A stretch of DNA of 64,000 nucleotides, taken from NCBI GenBank assembly GCA_021018815.1, contig JAITYX010000033.1:1997501-2061500 (forward strand). The letters are read 5' to 3'. The notes beneath the pieces were generated by a model, which saw only the letters and a list, made by a program, of their open reading frames with translations, did not search any database and was not told where the DNA came from. Within the stretch, counting starts at the first letter, position 1. Every line of letters begins with the position of its first letter. The DNA is from Talinum fruticosum (taxonomy: Eukaryota; Streptophyta; Magnoliopsida; Caryophyllales; Talinaceae). Below, in pieces: positions 24,501 through 36,484 of this stretch. The translations under genes and the position numbers were made by a program.

Positions 24501-26155
24501 TTGTTTATCAAATTAGAAGGGCCTCTCAATCTTCTGGAGTTCTGGGCCTAAGCCAGGTGTGGTGCCAAGTTGGGCATGAGTACCACACATAATGCTTCAA
24601 TTGCGACTTTGGTATACAAAGAATTAGGGTTTAGGTTTAGGGGCCAGAAACACTTGAGCTATTTACTTCATTCATCATTTAATTGTGTCCACTGAATTAT
24701 CTTGTACTCTTGTAGTGTCCACAACTAACTGTTGCATCTCCGGTATTGAAATGGTTTCAATGTGCAGGGCTTCTTTTTTCTTGTTTTCTTTTCTCTTCCT
24801 TTTTCTTTTTTTTTGTTTTTTTTTTTTGGGGGCAGGGGTTGTTCTGGTGTTCCTATGCCTGAACGCTCTGTACAGGTTGTGCTACCCTTTCCAAAACCTT
24901 GGAATCTCTTTGAACAAAGAGATTTAGCCTTTCAGGTTGCCCATCTGTTGTTCTAAGCCTGATCTTTCTCAAGGTCTTATAGAAATTCCATTTGCTGGTT
25001 TATATATGGAACTAATTGTTTTGTTCTGTATCAGTTGCATCGCGAACTAGCGCGAGAAGCAGTACGTAAGTCTTTGGTACTCCTGAAAAATGGAAAAGAC
25101 TTGGGAAATCCGTTCCTTCCATTGGATAGAAACGCCAAGAGAATCCTTGTTTGTGGAACACATGCAGATAATCTTGGGTATCAATGTGGAGGGTGGACTA
25201 TAGATTGGCATGGACGTAGCGGCAAAATAACAATTGGTATGAATTTATTAGTATCTGGATCATCTAACTTATGATGCTTCAAAATCTTCCATGTATGTAC
25301 TATTGTTTCTGTTGTTGTAAATTCTATTTAAAAATTATTGCCTGTATGTGTCATTTCAGTAGATGTAATTATTCAAAAGGTCCAATCACCATCCCAAAAC
25401 ATAAAAGTGGGGTTTGAGAAAGATCCAGAATCCATATGTATGTAGGATCACCATTAACACGCAGATATAATTTAAAAGAATGAATGTTGATAATTGTAGG
25501 CTCAATGACTATCGATGATTGTAGCTCTAATATGACAGTTCAGTTTCGTACCCTGTACGACGTGATATATTGGTTACATGATCGTATGGGTACTCTAGTG
25601 CAATGGTTTCTGAATCTCGCCCTCTACCTTGAGTAAATTTGGACTGATAGAACATTTATTTTCAGGCACTACCATCTTGGATGCTATTAAGTTAGCTGTA
25701 GGTGAGGACACCGAAGTGGTATATGAGGAGTTCCCATCACCTGACACCTTAGAAAAAGAAAATTTCAGTTATGCCATTGTGGCTGTGGGTGAAGCTCCGT
25801 ATGCAGAATTCACTGGCGACAATTCAATGCTTGATATACCTTTTAATGGCGCTGGTGTCATCAATGCAGTAGCAGCTAAAATTCCGACACTTGCCATTCT
25901 AGTCTCTGGGAGACCATTAGTTCTAGAGCCGTCGCTTTTGGAAAAGATGGATGCTCTAATTGCTGCTTTTTGCCTGGAAGTGAAGGAACTGGAATTACTG
26001 ATGTTATTTTTGGCGAGTATGAGTTTGAGGGTAGACTCCCTGTGACGTGGTTTAAAAGTGTGAGTCAACTGCCGATGCATCCTGAGCAGAATTCATATGA
26101 TCCTTTGTTTCCCTTGGGATTTGGATTGAAAACCAATAGAGTCAAATCCCTGTAG
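21324..26155 (+). CDS. Glycoside hydrolase family 3 exo-beta-glucosidase (barley ExoI-like), probably not secreted
   Basis: GH3 enzymes of this group release glucose from beta-glucans and beta-glucosides. Exons: 21324-21492, 21605-21809, 21898-21988, 22766-22910, 23030-23273, 23632-23736, 23817-23999, 25035-25236 and 25666-26155. The N-terminal barrel shows [40 protein letters not shown], the substrate-site [18 protein letters not shown] and the nucleophile in [12 protein letters not shown]. The second domain shows [24 protein letters not shown] and the acid/base Glu in YAEFTGDN. It ends with [11 protein letters not shown]. The start [17 protein letters not shown] has no signal peptide, unlike secreted ExoI. 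Two frame shifts are present, at the GGGG run 22861-22864 and the T run 25967-25971; each is cured by one missing base, so the gene is probably intact in the plant. Confidence 0.92.
21501..21561. repeat. CT/AT compound microsatellite in intron 1 of the GH3 gene
   Basis: A (CT)n tract with one interruption (21501-21538) runs directly into (AT)n (21539-21561), just after the first donor site. Confidence 0.97.
22098..22372 (-). mobile_element. TRIM-like (terminal-repeat retrotransposon in miniature) remnant in GH3 intron 3
   Basis: Two direct copies of a 40-45-bp phrase sharing AAAAGTTTAAACTAATGG lie at 22098-22142 and 22303-22346. On the minus strand the copy at 22303-22372 is followed at once by TAGTATCAAAGC, close to the initiator-Met primer-binding site TGGTATCAGAGC, then AGGTCTCAGGTTCAAAT. 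This order (terminal repeat, PBS, tRNA-like words, terminal repeat) is that of plant TRIM elements. The core is only about 160 bp and non-coding. Outer ends and target duplication were not resolved. Confidence 0.6.
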
Positions 26156-29100
26156 ACTGATGTATTTGGGCGATCAACACCGGTCTTTCACCAAAAGTAG
26201 TTGTACTATTGGATAGAGAAGAATTGCTTGGAATGAGAGTCTACATTTCAATTAATCTTGTCTCTGTTTCTTGTAGTGCCCATTGCTTCTGTCCCTTAGC
26301 AGCATATTTGTGATCTCAATCTATCAATATTTTCTATGGATTTGAATCATGCTTATGTTAAATCATCATCAAATGATTGATGATCTGATATGATTACATG
26401 ATATATTGCTGGGTAGCATATTACCTCTATCAAATTTGGGGATCACAATTGTCAAAGAACGAGGCCTCAAGAATGAGCTTGCATTCCTCTTATGCTCTAC
26501 CAAAGTGTCTTCCATTTCACTATTCAGATTCCTTCCAGAGAATCAGTTTTGGTATTCCCCCCTCACTTAAAGTCTTCTCTCATTTACCTTCTCAAAAGAT
26601 GTCTGAGAGCATTATGCTTACATAGTGACAACACCCCCCAAAAAAACACATACACACGCACACTTGTACAATGATGGGTTTAGATCCTTCGGTTGATGTA
26701 CGTTTAAGAATAAAGCTTTGCCTTTTCTTTTCTAATTTCTGATTTTGATAATTATGTTGCCAAAGTTGTCTTGATTGAGTATGCTAATACAGCTTATGCT
26801 GAACGTAATGGCCTAATTTCGCAATGTAGTTCTTCCTTGTAGTTTTTATACATCCTCTAGAGATTGTTTTGGTGTGATTATTATCATAATCTATAGAAAA
26901 ACAATCCTTGAAAGAGGAAAGTATGGATATTAACAGAAATAAAAGCTAGCAGTTGAGAGCAAGTCTGATATTTGTGATATGCTGGACCAAACTTCTGTTT
27001 TGAAGAATCCTAGAATAAAGTGGTCTAGGTTATTTGCACGCAACTTGCAAAGTTGGTCTCTTTTGAGAGGAAGTGGTGTTGTTTTATTTTCTCTTTTCTT
27101 GAGTTGTTTGCTCGTTGTATACGGCTGAGATATGACATTGAAGCGAGATAGGAATGTTGATGACTGATTTCACTTATATGATGACAATGGTTCTGATGGG
27201 GAAATGTAGGTGATCATGCTTATTCCCTTCACAAGGGGTTAAGAATTGCTTGCTCAATAACATGAACGTTCATGTTGTCATGGTCTCCATCTTTGTGTTT
27301 CTTGATTTCTAAGGTAGGAATTTTGAATGCTCAAAGAAGGAAATTTGCATGACTATTAGGGTGTTATGCTACTTCCACTATGGTGGATTAGTGCAAAAGG
27401 CCTCGACTGTCCTTTTGTCATAAAAAGAGTAGATGGTCAATGTTAGATTGAGATATGATCATATGCTCCCCAATTAAGGTTTTTGTAAATACTTTTGCAA
27501 GTTTTGACTTCTTCAAAATAATTGGAACAAAAAGTGAAACAGGGTGAACAATAACTTGAAAAGATCCAGGCCATTAAAGTATATTTATGAAACCTCGAGG
27601 GCGGATATATGATAATACCTCTTTGTCGTTCAGGTGTAATGTTGGATACATTAGCCCTCCTCTTCCCTAGGTGGACTCTGAGGTATTGGTTTGGATGGGA
27701 TTTAATTATTTATATGATGTGTTGTAGCCAGACAAACTTCCACAGTGGCTGGCGCCATTTAAAGATATAAGACCCCGGAAAAATTAAAATCACACAGATG
27801 ATTATTGTCACTGGTATGTACTGTAATGAACTAATATCTGGAAGTTGCTTTTATTTTTGCCACAAAGCATTGTCTTCGGAGTTATGAGATAGTTTTCAGG
27901 TTGCCAGCTTTAATGAATTGGATAACAATCAACCATGAGTTGGGTCGCTTCAGTCCTGTGTCTTGGGACGTGCAAACCAGATCCAACATTCCGTGGGGCA
28001 GAAGCAGTAGGACCAGTAGGTGGGTTATTATTACTAAGAGGAATATTTATAGATAGCTTCTTCATTTAGAACAATTTAACTTGTTAATGACTCAAAGTTA
28101 GGTAGAAATATTATTTCTGGGATATGATTATGTGTCGGTCATTGTATGATTACAATGAGCTGCATTATTGGGAATAGTGGCAGTTACATCATGAATTAAA
28201 GAAACCTTGTCTACAGAAAATGAAGAAGCTTTTTCTCTGTCTCCTCAAACAAGGTCAGTCTTTGAGTTTCATCTTTGAAGGGTCTATAACACCTGTTATT
28301 GTTTTTCTTGTTAAGTGGTGTTGTAGACTTCATGTTGCAAAAGATGGCTGATGATGTTGTCATGAATAAACTAGGAAAAAGCAGAAAGTGGCATGCTAGT
28401 GGAATTTGATGTAGGTAATGCAGAAGTTAACTAGGGGAAAAGGATGATTCAGAATATTGGAGATGTCATAGTTGTTACAATAAAAAATAAAGCTGCTTGC
28501 ACCTTGTAGGGCACGTTGAGTATCATTAGCTGTGATTTATCTACTTCTCTGGTGACTGCAGCATTTGAGATCAGTCAATCTGCAAATGAGCTGCGAATAA
28601 GCTGATGTTGCTGATACTATTAATCCGATCAAGCTCTCCTCCACTATGGTGTCCCATGCATGGTGGGTCCCAAAGTGGGCCACTCAGGAGTTAGGAAAAA
28701 ATGAATCCTGTAGACGTGGAGGAATTGTGGTCAACCATAGTCAATTATGTCTTTGGCTGAGAGACACAGTTTGTGGTATATAGAATGTAGATGGTGAAAT
28801 GTAGACTAGACCATGAATTCGGCTTATGGGGACAGATACAAGTAAACCTAAAAAGCTGATTCTGCCCTATTTACAAAAATTGTATATCAAGTCTGTGATG
28901 ATATAGATGGTGTCTATGACAACCATTTGGTCTTGAAAGCTTCTTGTGACCAATTTACAAAAATTGTCTTTTTTTGTTTAAAAACTACAACCATAGGAGT
29001 CCAGCATCAGAGGTCAAGCTTATCTGCATAAATCCTTGCCCAAAATTTTTATATTTGCTGATGTCTGTGCTTTTAAGTTCAGTTTCATGCTAATTTGGCA

Positions 29101-32100
29101 TTATGTGAAATTAGCATTGAAAAAATATTTAACTGGAGGGAGGAAAGCTAGTCATTGGAATCTGAGTGAGTGAGTTGTGATTTGTGACTAAGCTCGCCTC
29201 ACCCGAGTATCCATTATCTAATTGCCATGGTCCCTTTTTCCTTCTTCTCTTTTTGAAACTAGGCTTAATCTCATTAAGGCTCTTCAGTGCACTGAAAGGA
29301 CATTCATAACTGACTTTGAAAAAGAAAAGGTAGTTAGTCGTTCTTCAAGATGCTTAGGATAATGGAAAGCACATGTTCATGATGAAATGCATTACTAGAA
29401 GTTGCCGTAGCAGATAAATTTAAATGAATTTTGTTTTGGAGAAGTGCAAGAAGAAAGAAAATTAATGTCTGAATTTCACAGTTGAATATACTTTTTATTG
29501 CTTCAGTGGAATTTGACTCGAGAATGGAAATATTCTAGTTGGTTTTTGGGAGATCTATATGCTCTTGGTCCCCTCACTTTGCATTGCTAATCTGCATGAT
29601 TTTTACTAGTTAATCCGGATTATTCAAGGCTGCTAAATCAACTGATTAATTTAGGGAATCTTGTATTTGATATGATTTGTAAATGGAGTTCAAATTTTTT
29701 GGAGAGAGAAGGACCTTCCTTTAATGCTAGTAGTTTAAATTTAGCAATGCCTTGTTTAGTTGTATTGACTAATTCCCCAGATTCTGGATAACATATTCAC
29801 CAGACACCAGGCTGAGGGACAACTATAGGTGTCCTGGTGAAGTGCATTTTAGACCCACTAAACACTGCTTAAAAATAAATAATGTTTCGAGACCCTATGC
29901 AAGTTTCACTAATGGCATCCCTTTTCAAATTCTGAACCTTATTATCTTTTCTGCTATTTTTTAAAAATATATATGCTTTTGTCTTCAAGGACTCCTGACA
30001 TGGATTGTATTTGGATTTTGTATCTGATTAAGTTGTGCGACATCTGCCTTGTGGTCATCTAGTTTAGCATCCTAATTTTGTACCTCAGCTGAGCAATGTC
30101 GTTGCCGCTGGCTCTTCTAGGGGCAAATTTTAAGACTTGATTTGCTCTGTGGTCATCTAGTTTAGCATCCTAATTTGTTTCATTGAATATGAAGTGATCT
30201 ATCTGCTTATAGAGATTGAGAGAATTGGATTCATATTATATTATTTTCTCATATTTATGAAGATTTAATTTCTTTTGTGTCTGCATGTGTATGTAATTTA
30301 TTGTCTCTAGATCTGTCTGAATCCCTGTTGATGTTAACCTGAATCCGTTCTGATCTTTCAAAAACCAACCTGACATACACAGCTCATTTACTCTTACATG
30401 CGGTTGTAAATGAAGAATGCATTCCAGAATGATTGGAAATCAAAGTTCCTACTTCTGAGCTATAAGCCGTCAACAGTTTCCTATTATCATATATTTAGTT
30501 TAATTGTCAGTTATCGGTATTATTGGGTATAGTGTGATTTCATCTTCATTATGTTGAGTGGTCATCTCCTTAAGTTTGCCCAAGTCTGATGAAGCTGACA
30601 GTGTCTGATTTTATCAATTGTGGTGAGTGTAATCATGAATTTTCTTATTAAATTCTCCATTTGAATCCCCAGAAATTTCCTTGTTGTGCCGGGATTACAG
30701 CTGCATGCTTAATCCACAAAAGCTGTTTACACACTGCAATTTGTTTTTGGGGAGAGGAGGGGGAGGGAGGGGGTGAGATTACGATATTCATACATTTGGT
30801 TCCAACTACACATGGTCTGGAAGGGTTATATGTACATAGAGTTACTTCTTTACAGGAGCTGTCAAAAAGAGGCATCACCATGTGCATTCGTTTAGTAATA
30901 TTTTTCTTTTTGCACTTTTGCTTTGGGGAAAGTACTGCAACAGATTTCGTGGCTGTTGACAGCTTTCTTATGTTGCTTTCAGCTCTGACGTCTGCACTGC
31001 CTTTCTTCTTAATCAAGTTCTGTGTCCTCGTGCATGGATGAATCCATTAACATCAAGGTTGTTAGTCTTATTTTCGTTATTGATGTCAGCCAGTCTGATA
31101 GTTACACAAAAATGTTTGATATATTTTAATCTTTTCCCTTTTTTGTGGGTCCATACAAAACGATGCCTTTGTTTGTAGAAATAAAGCTGTCTACATTTGA
31201 TCCATCTATATCCCATGAGTAGGTGGTGGAATAGTGGTGGTTTGAAATTTCTGATGCTATGACGCATAAAAAATAAACAAATATACTGACTTAATCATAT
31301 ACCGCAGTTTTTGGATTGAAAAGATGTGCTATTATTCTCTATGGAGCACAGCAGTGACTCAACTTTTTGCGGTCCCAAGTCAGAAAAGCATCTCTCATGC
31401 ATGGATCCTCTGTAATTATCAGCAAAGGTAAGTCGTACCATTTCTAAAGGATGCCTGCTTGGATGTGATATCTCTGGCTGATCCTTGATTTTATAGGAGC
31501 AAATGAGAATTTACTTCTGCTTGTTATAATCTGTTTTGATTTGCCTCTATTGTACCATAATGAAATCTCATATGCCCTTTGTCAATAGAATTAGGAGCCA
31601 TTACAATCAAATTTCCTGCTTTAGATTGAATGATGTCAAGTATCTCACTAAATTGTGTTCGACATTTTTATTGAATGGAATCTGCTCTTTGTTATTATGC
31701 ACTTTAAGACGACATTGGTGAACCCTGTGAGAAAGGGATTTCAGGTAGATGAAGGTGGGTTTCAACCTAGGTCTGTATGTCCTTAATACCAGCCATTAGA
31801 AGAACACTGTCAGTAGTTCAACACCATTTTTGTTCAGCTGTCTTGAATTGACTCTTGAGTCTTGAAGTCTTGATGCTTTGATACTGTATTTATCCCACCA
31901 AGATAAATCGAACTAGAAGTGTTTCCAATTATAGAGCGGCAGAAAAGAAAGATAAAGCTGAAAGTTTAAATATTCTGATATTATACATGTGGTCGAAACA
32001 AGTTTCTGGTCTCAACTCTCAACATGTGAGAATAAAGTGGCCAAGGTGCTTTTGCACTTCAAGGTGCACAAAGGATTCTTCTTTTTCAAAAGGGAAGACT

Positions 32101-32216
32101 AGTCAGTTTTGTCCCTTATAGCTGCTTTCAATTGTTTTGCATAATTGATGGGTGCTTGAAAATACAGCGTTAGATTGACCAGGAGTCTCAGGTTTGAATC
32201 TTTGCAGACTTTGTAT

Positions 32217-32372
32217 GATGATTTGTGTAACACAATTGAAAATTTCAAGTTATATTTTTCAAACTCTTCATTTAATCTCAAGTACATGTTTTCGATGATG
32301 ATTTCTGTAACACAATTGAAAATTTCGAGTTGCATCTTTCGAACGCTTCATTTAATCTCAAGTACATGTTTT
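32217..32372. repeat. Tandem duplication, 80-bp period, two copies
   Basis: GTAACACAATTGAAAATTTC at about 32227 recurs at about 32307, and both copies continue through TTTAATCTCAAGTACATGTT. The copies differ at about ten positions. Confidence 0.85.
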
Positions 32373-33381
32373 TATGCTTTCATACGTATACGGCTGCTTG
32401 CAAGTTGCAACGCAATTTAAAGCCAGTTGAACTTTTCCTGTGTTGGATATCTAGTCGAATTGTAGTTTGCAGAACAGGGAGAGGGAAAAGAAGAAAAGTA
32501 AATTAGAAGAGAACATAATATGCATAGTTCTTAAGATGAATCAGATGAGAAAGGCATCTGATCCATTAATAAAATAGCAATGGAATAAAGTGCTAACTCC
32601 AGATTCCTCAGATGGGCGCTGTATTTGTGGCTGGAGAGGTTTAATTTATTTTTGGTCTCTCAAGATCACTCTCTCTACTTGTAGGGTAAAGTTGTCTAAA
32701 TCTGAATCTTCTCAGGCTTGTATAGTCGAGATACAAACTAGACGATGATGTTGATCAGGAGAGAGTAATTCTTGTTTAAGAATTGAGAGGTCATGTTGAC
32801 AAATTCTGGGTTGCTGAAACCATAAATGAATAAAGAAATAAGCATGAGTGCGGGAAGAAAAATATTAAATCCCGAGTCTTATATCGTTATAAAAACTTAC
32901 ATAAGTTGGTCAAGCACATGTCTAGTAATAACTTTTAGAGATTTTACAAATGGCCTATTTATTTTGATGTTTATAAGAACGTTTATAACAGTTACTAGCT
33001 TTTAAGAGCTTATAACGGTTCAGTAAAAGCTCATAACGTACTCGTAACAGAATAATCACTAATTTTTAACAGCCAAAATGAACATGCCCTGATTACGCTA
33101 ATCGGTACTCACAATATTTACTCCATAATTGCACTCCATAATTGATCTCTAGAAGTTAAGAATTTCAGTCTATAATGAGAATAATTTATTCAAGAAGACC
33201 AATCATGCCTCTAGTGCTTCTTGGAGGAATATTTGAATTAGTCAAAATAGCAATTATTTCAAACATGAACTCCATCCTTGAGAAGGTATGCCTGGAGCAG
33301 CTACAATGGAGGCGGATCCGGATGAGTCCCCCTAATTTGATGCCAGCCATGGACAAGGGTCTCATGTTGAACACAATATTT

Positions 33382-33402
<21 letters not shown>

Positions 33403-33412
<10 letters not shown>

Positions 33413-33656
33413 GTTGAGGTGATTGCCATGGCAAGAAGGGGATAAAGGGTGTTTGAACCCAAAAACTCCCTACACGAGCACGGAGTATGTCACTACTAAT
33501 CGACAGTATTTTTTCGCATTCAATAAAAAAAAAGAAAAAAAAAGAAAAGGTTGAGGTGATTGCCATGGCAAGAAGGGAATAAAGGGTGTTTGAACCCAAA
33601 AACTCCCTATAACGAGCGCGGAGTATGTCACTACTAATTGACAGTATTTTTCGCAT
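33403..33656. repeat. Tandem duplication of about 135 bp, two copies
   Basis: Each copy runs from an AAAGAAAAGG tract through TGAGGTGATTGCCATGGCAA and GGGTGTTTGAACCC to GACAGTATTTTTTCGCAT. Copy one spans about 33405-33521 and copy two 33543-33656. They differ at a handful of bases (GGGGAT/GGGAAT, ACACGAGCAC/AACGAGCGC), so the duplication is fairly recent. Confidence 0.88.
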
Positions 33657-34763
33657 GAAAATGTTTTCAGTGTAAAAGGAGGCACCAAAGTCATTATAAG
33701 AGACATTTTTACTTCGATTTATGGTATCAGCCCCTAAGCCTATGCCAGTGGAGTTGAATGCTAGGTATATCTCCAGGATAAGATTTATAATATGGAGATA
33801 CCAGATTTTTGTGGTGGAAGAATCATAGAAAATATCCAGAGACAGTGTGAATGAAGTTTCAGAAAACAGTGATCATTGCTGATTAGGGAAAAGGCGGAAC
33901 ACACTTTTCCTCTAATGAAAAAGCCCCTGCAGCTTTTGCCTCCTTGAACTGGTTCTGGACTGGATCCCCCCCAAAAAAAAAAAAAAGCGAAGAACAGGAA
34001 CATCATATCCTTTGAGCTATGTTGCTCGGACTCTGGTAGGAGCGACCGATGGATACATGTCAGACTTGGCTATTTTCAAAAAAAATTGTAGATTTTCATT
34101 TAATTTGAAGTGTCAAGCATTATAACCCTGTCCAAGTATCAAGGGTTCAACACGGATATAATATGATAAAATGAAGAGTAAGTTAAGAGTAACATAGCCT
34201 TTGAGTAGGGGAAAATATGAAAAATTCCTGCCGAATGTTAGATTTTGAGTAATCATGGTGTGATTTAGAGGTCGATTACCCTATAGCCAACTATCTTCAT
34301 GGCTATTATGGACATAAAAAAAGATGCTCATATGAAGTATAAAATGTCCTAGTTGTTCTTTTCTTTTCCGCTTTCAGTGGACACACATAACAACCCGCTA
34401 CAGTGGACAAAAAGCGCATCGTGACTAGGTGGACACTGGATGGCTTTGTTCAAATTTTCTTAATCTGTCATTTCTGTGATTTTACAACCTAGGAAAAAGC
34501 ATATTCGTGAGCTAATGCAGTAGCTTGAGAGGAATTTCATACACAAGATTTGTCTTAAGACCTGGATGGAAAAAATAGGGTTTTTTGTTGGTGTGTATTG
34601 CGTGTTCTTTTAGGGGGAGGGGACTGATAATAGATTAGTTATTATAGTGAATCATTGTTTATTGTTTTGTATGCCCTTTTTCTAAGTTTTATTATAATTT
34701 TTGCCTCCCCAGCAGTGAAAGTAATCCTTTTGGCTCTTGTGGGAGATCTTGGTGAAAGCCTTA

Positions 34764-34766
<3 letters not shown>

Positions 34767-34818
<52 letters not shown>
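34767..34818. repeat. CT/AC compound microsatellite
   Basis: (CT)n at 34767-34797 runs directly into (CA)n to 34818. Confidence 0.97.
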
Positions 34819-34820
<2 letters not shown>

Positions 34821-35639
34821 AGAATGAAGCCTAAAAAGGTCAAGTAGTGGAATGGAGACTCAGCAGTGAGTGATCCCAGTTTCCTTGAGTCTACATTGCC
34901 CAGTCAACCAGTTCATTTTGGGTTAAATGGAATATTTTGACTCCAATTAGATGCTTAAATGTGCTGTGAAAGGAAAGCACAAACAAAAATGAAGACTGTG
35001 TTATGTGGAGTACTCCTTAAGAAGTGCTATGTGACTCATCCAACTTTCATTAAGGCAACCCCAATGATTTTTATGTTTCTACCAGTTCTGGTATTTGGCT
35101 CGTGAATTCAGGTCTGAAAAGAGAGAATGACCGGGAACTGTTTGAAGATCTTGTGCAAATTTTACGTTAGGAATGTATATACTTGGTAGGAACTGCTCGA
35201 AATATTAACAAAATCCTATAAATTTTTTGTCGATCATTTTTACATAAAGTTTATTGTTTCTTTTTTGATATGTTGAATTTTTAAGAGAACTCTCTGTCTA
35301 GCTGCTGATAGCCAGCATAAAATTTGGTCAAGAACAATGTATAAAACTATTACATTGCTTCTGGTTGGGGGGCATGTGTGAGATCAATTCCACCTCCTAA
35401 GCCTGAAACGAAGAGAGTTTCTTTGCATAAATAATAACTTGCTTTCTTATCGGTTACATGAACAGTCTGTTAATATATGCCTTATAACTGGTATCACATG
35501 AAGGCCGTACTTGGTCCTTTCCCCATGATATTTGGTACCCTTTCTTTAATCTATAGAACTGAGCTTTTGCTTATGCCATTCGTGAATCTCTCCAGTGTTC
35601 TCACCTTGACAAATTAATTTCTGTTTTTAGTTGATGCAG

Positions 35640-35761
35640 GGGAAGGATTCATAAATCGGATTTACTGTTTTCTGAGTTTTCGATGACTAAGGGGTTAAAT
35701 GGAAACAAAGTGAGGACATCGGATGCATACGATCTTACCCCTACAGTTGAACTGCAAAAAG
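35640..35761 (+). other. Exon-like segment of unknown transcript
   Basis: A 122-base segment lies between a good acceptor (CTGTTTTTAGTTGATGCAG, ending 35639) and a donor (GTACTTG at 35762). It contains an ATG at 35683 that stays open for 26 codons to the donor (MTKGLNGNKVRTSDAYD...). No continuation was found before the convergent MYB gene, so it may be a non-coding exon or chance. I do not recognise the peptide. Confidence 0.2.
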
Positions 35762-36484
35762 GTACTTGTTGCATTCTTCATTGCCCTTCCCTTTATTTAG
35801 AGAGAGAAAATGAAAAGTAAACCAGCAAAACATATTATTGATTAGCAACTAACTATCGCATCTCAGCAGTAAAAAGTCCCACTAGAACTATTAAAACACT
35901 AGAAAACAATACTATCAAGAAATAAGAAAGAGAACAAAATTACAGCAAAGAAAACAGAGCATGCTCCGTGTGGCCCTTGTGGCTGGCACTTTTGCTAATT
36001 GGTCACTAGTCCCATTCTGCTCTTTTATAATTATAATGATAGAATGGAGAAAAAGGTTACAAGTACTTAGATTTCACTTCAAAAGAGCCTATAACAGTAA
36101 GACATTCGCCTTAGATTTGTTGTGTAGTCCAAAGTAAAAAGATTGCTCGATACTGTGTTTAAACCATAAATTACCTAGGAAATGAGCATGAAAACCCCGT
36201 CGGAAAGATTTTGAATATGTTTTATCAGTTGAATATGGTTGAAATCTAAGCCAAATCATAACTATCAAGCTCCTTTTTAACTCCTCAATACCATGTACTA
36301 ATAATATTCACATACAGAAGCAAGAGAAGGGAGACAAAGACACCACTATTTTGAAACCATTAAAAAAAGGGGTGGGGGGACAAGGTTGCAAACATTGCAA
36401 ACTACTAAGATTAAAACCACACCCTTGTTCCCAAAAATCCCAAAAAAAGAAAAAATAAAGAAGAAAAAGGAAAAAACCTCAATG

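Larger units (their letters stand above)
26156..36484. other. 10-kb stretch without a recognised gene
   Basis: Apart from the GH3 3' UTR (to roughly 26350), no conserved coding segment was found on either strand. The longest open frames (30648-31041) are low-complexity and overlap each other on both strands. The plus strand is T-rich through much of 27000-35700, as in plant introns or untranslated transcripts. It contains two local tandem duplications (32217-32372, 33403-33656), a CT/AC microsatellite, a short repeated phrase GGTCATCTAGTTTAGCATCC at about 30053 and 30151, and one exon-like segment at 35640-35761. Confidence 0.5.

Noticed and set aside
27120..27215. Possible C/D snoRNA (TGATGA and CTGA words)
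   Set aside because: Spacing between boxes is wrong and no terminal stem is seen.
30648..31041. Overlapping open frames of 122 and 126 codons on opposite strands
   Set aside because: No motif, no splice context, and each frame mirrors the other; probably chance.
32146..32210. tRNA-like or SINE-like words (GGAGTCTCAGGTTTGAATC)
   Set aside because: Only a B-box-like word is present; no A box, no cloverleaf and no flanking duplication could be shown.
33186..33706. Minus-strand open frame with repeated NAKKYCRLVVTYSVLV-like phrases
   Set aside because: The repeat is explained by the DNA tandem duplication at 33403-33656; no conserved protein.
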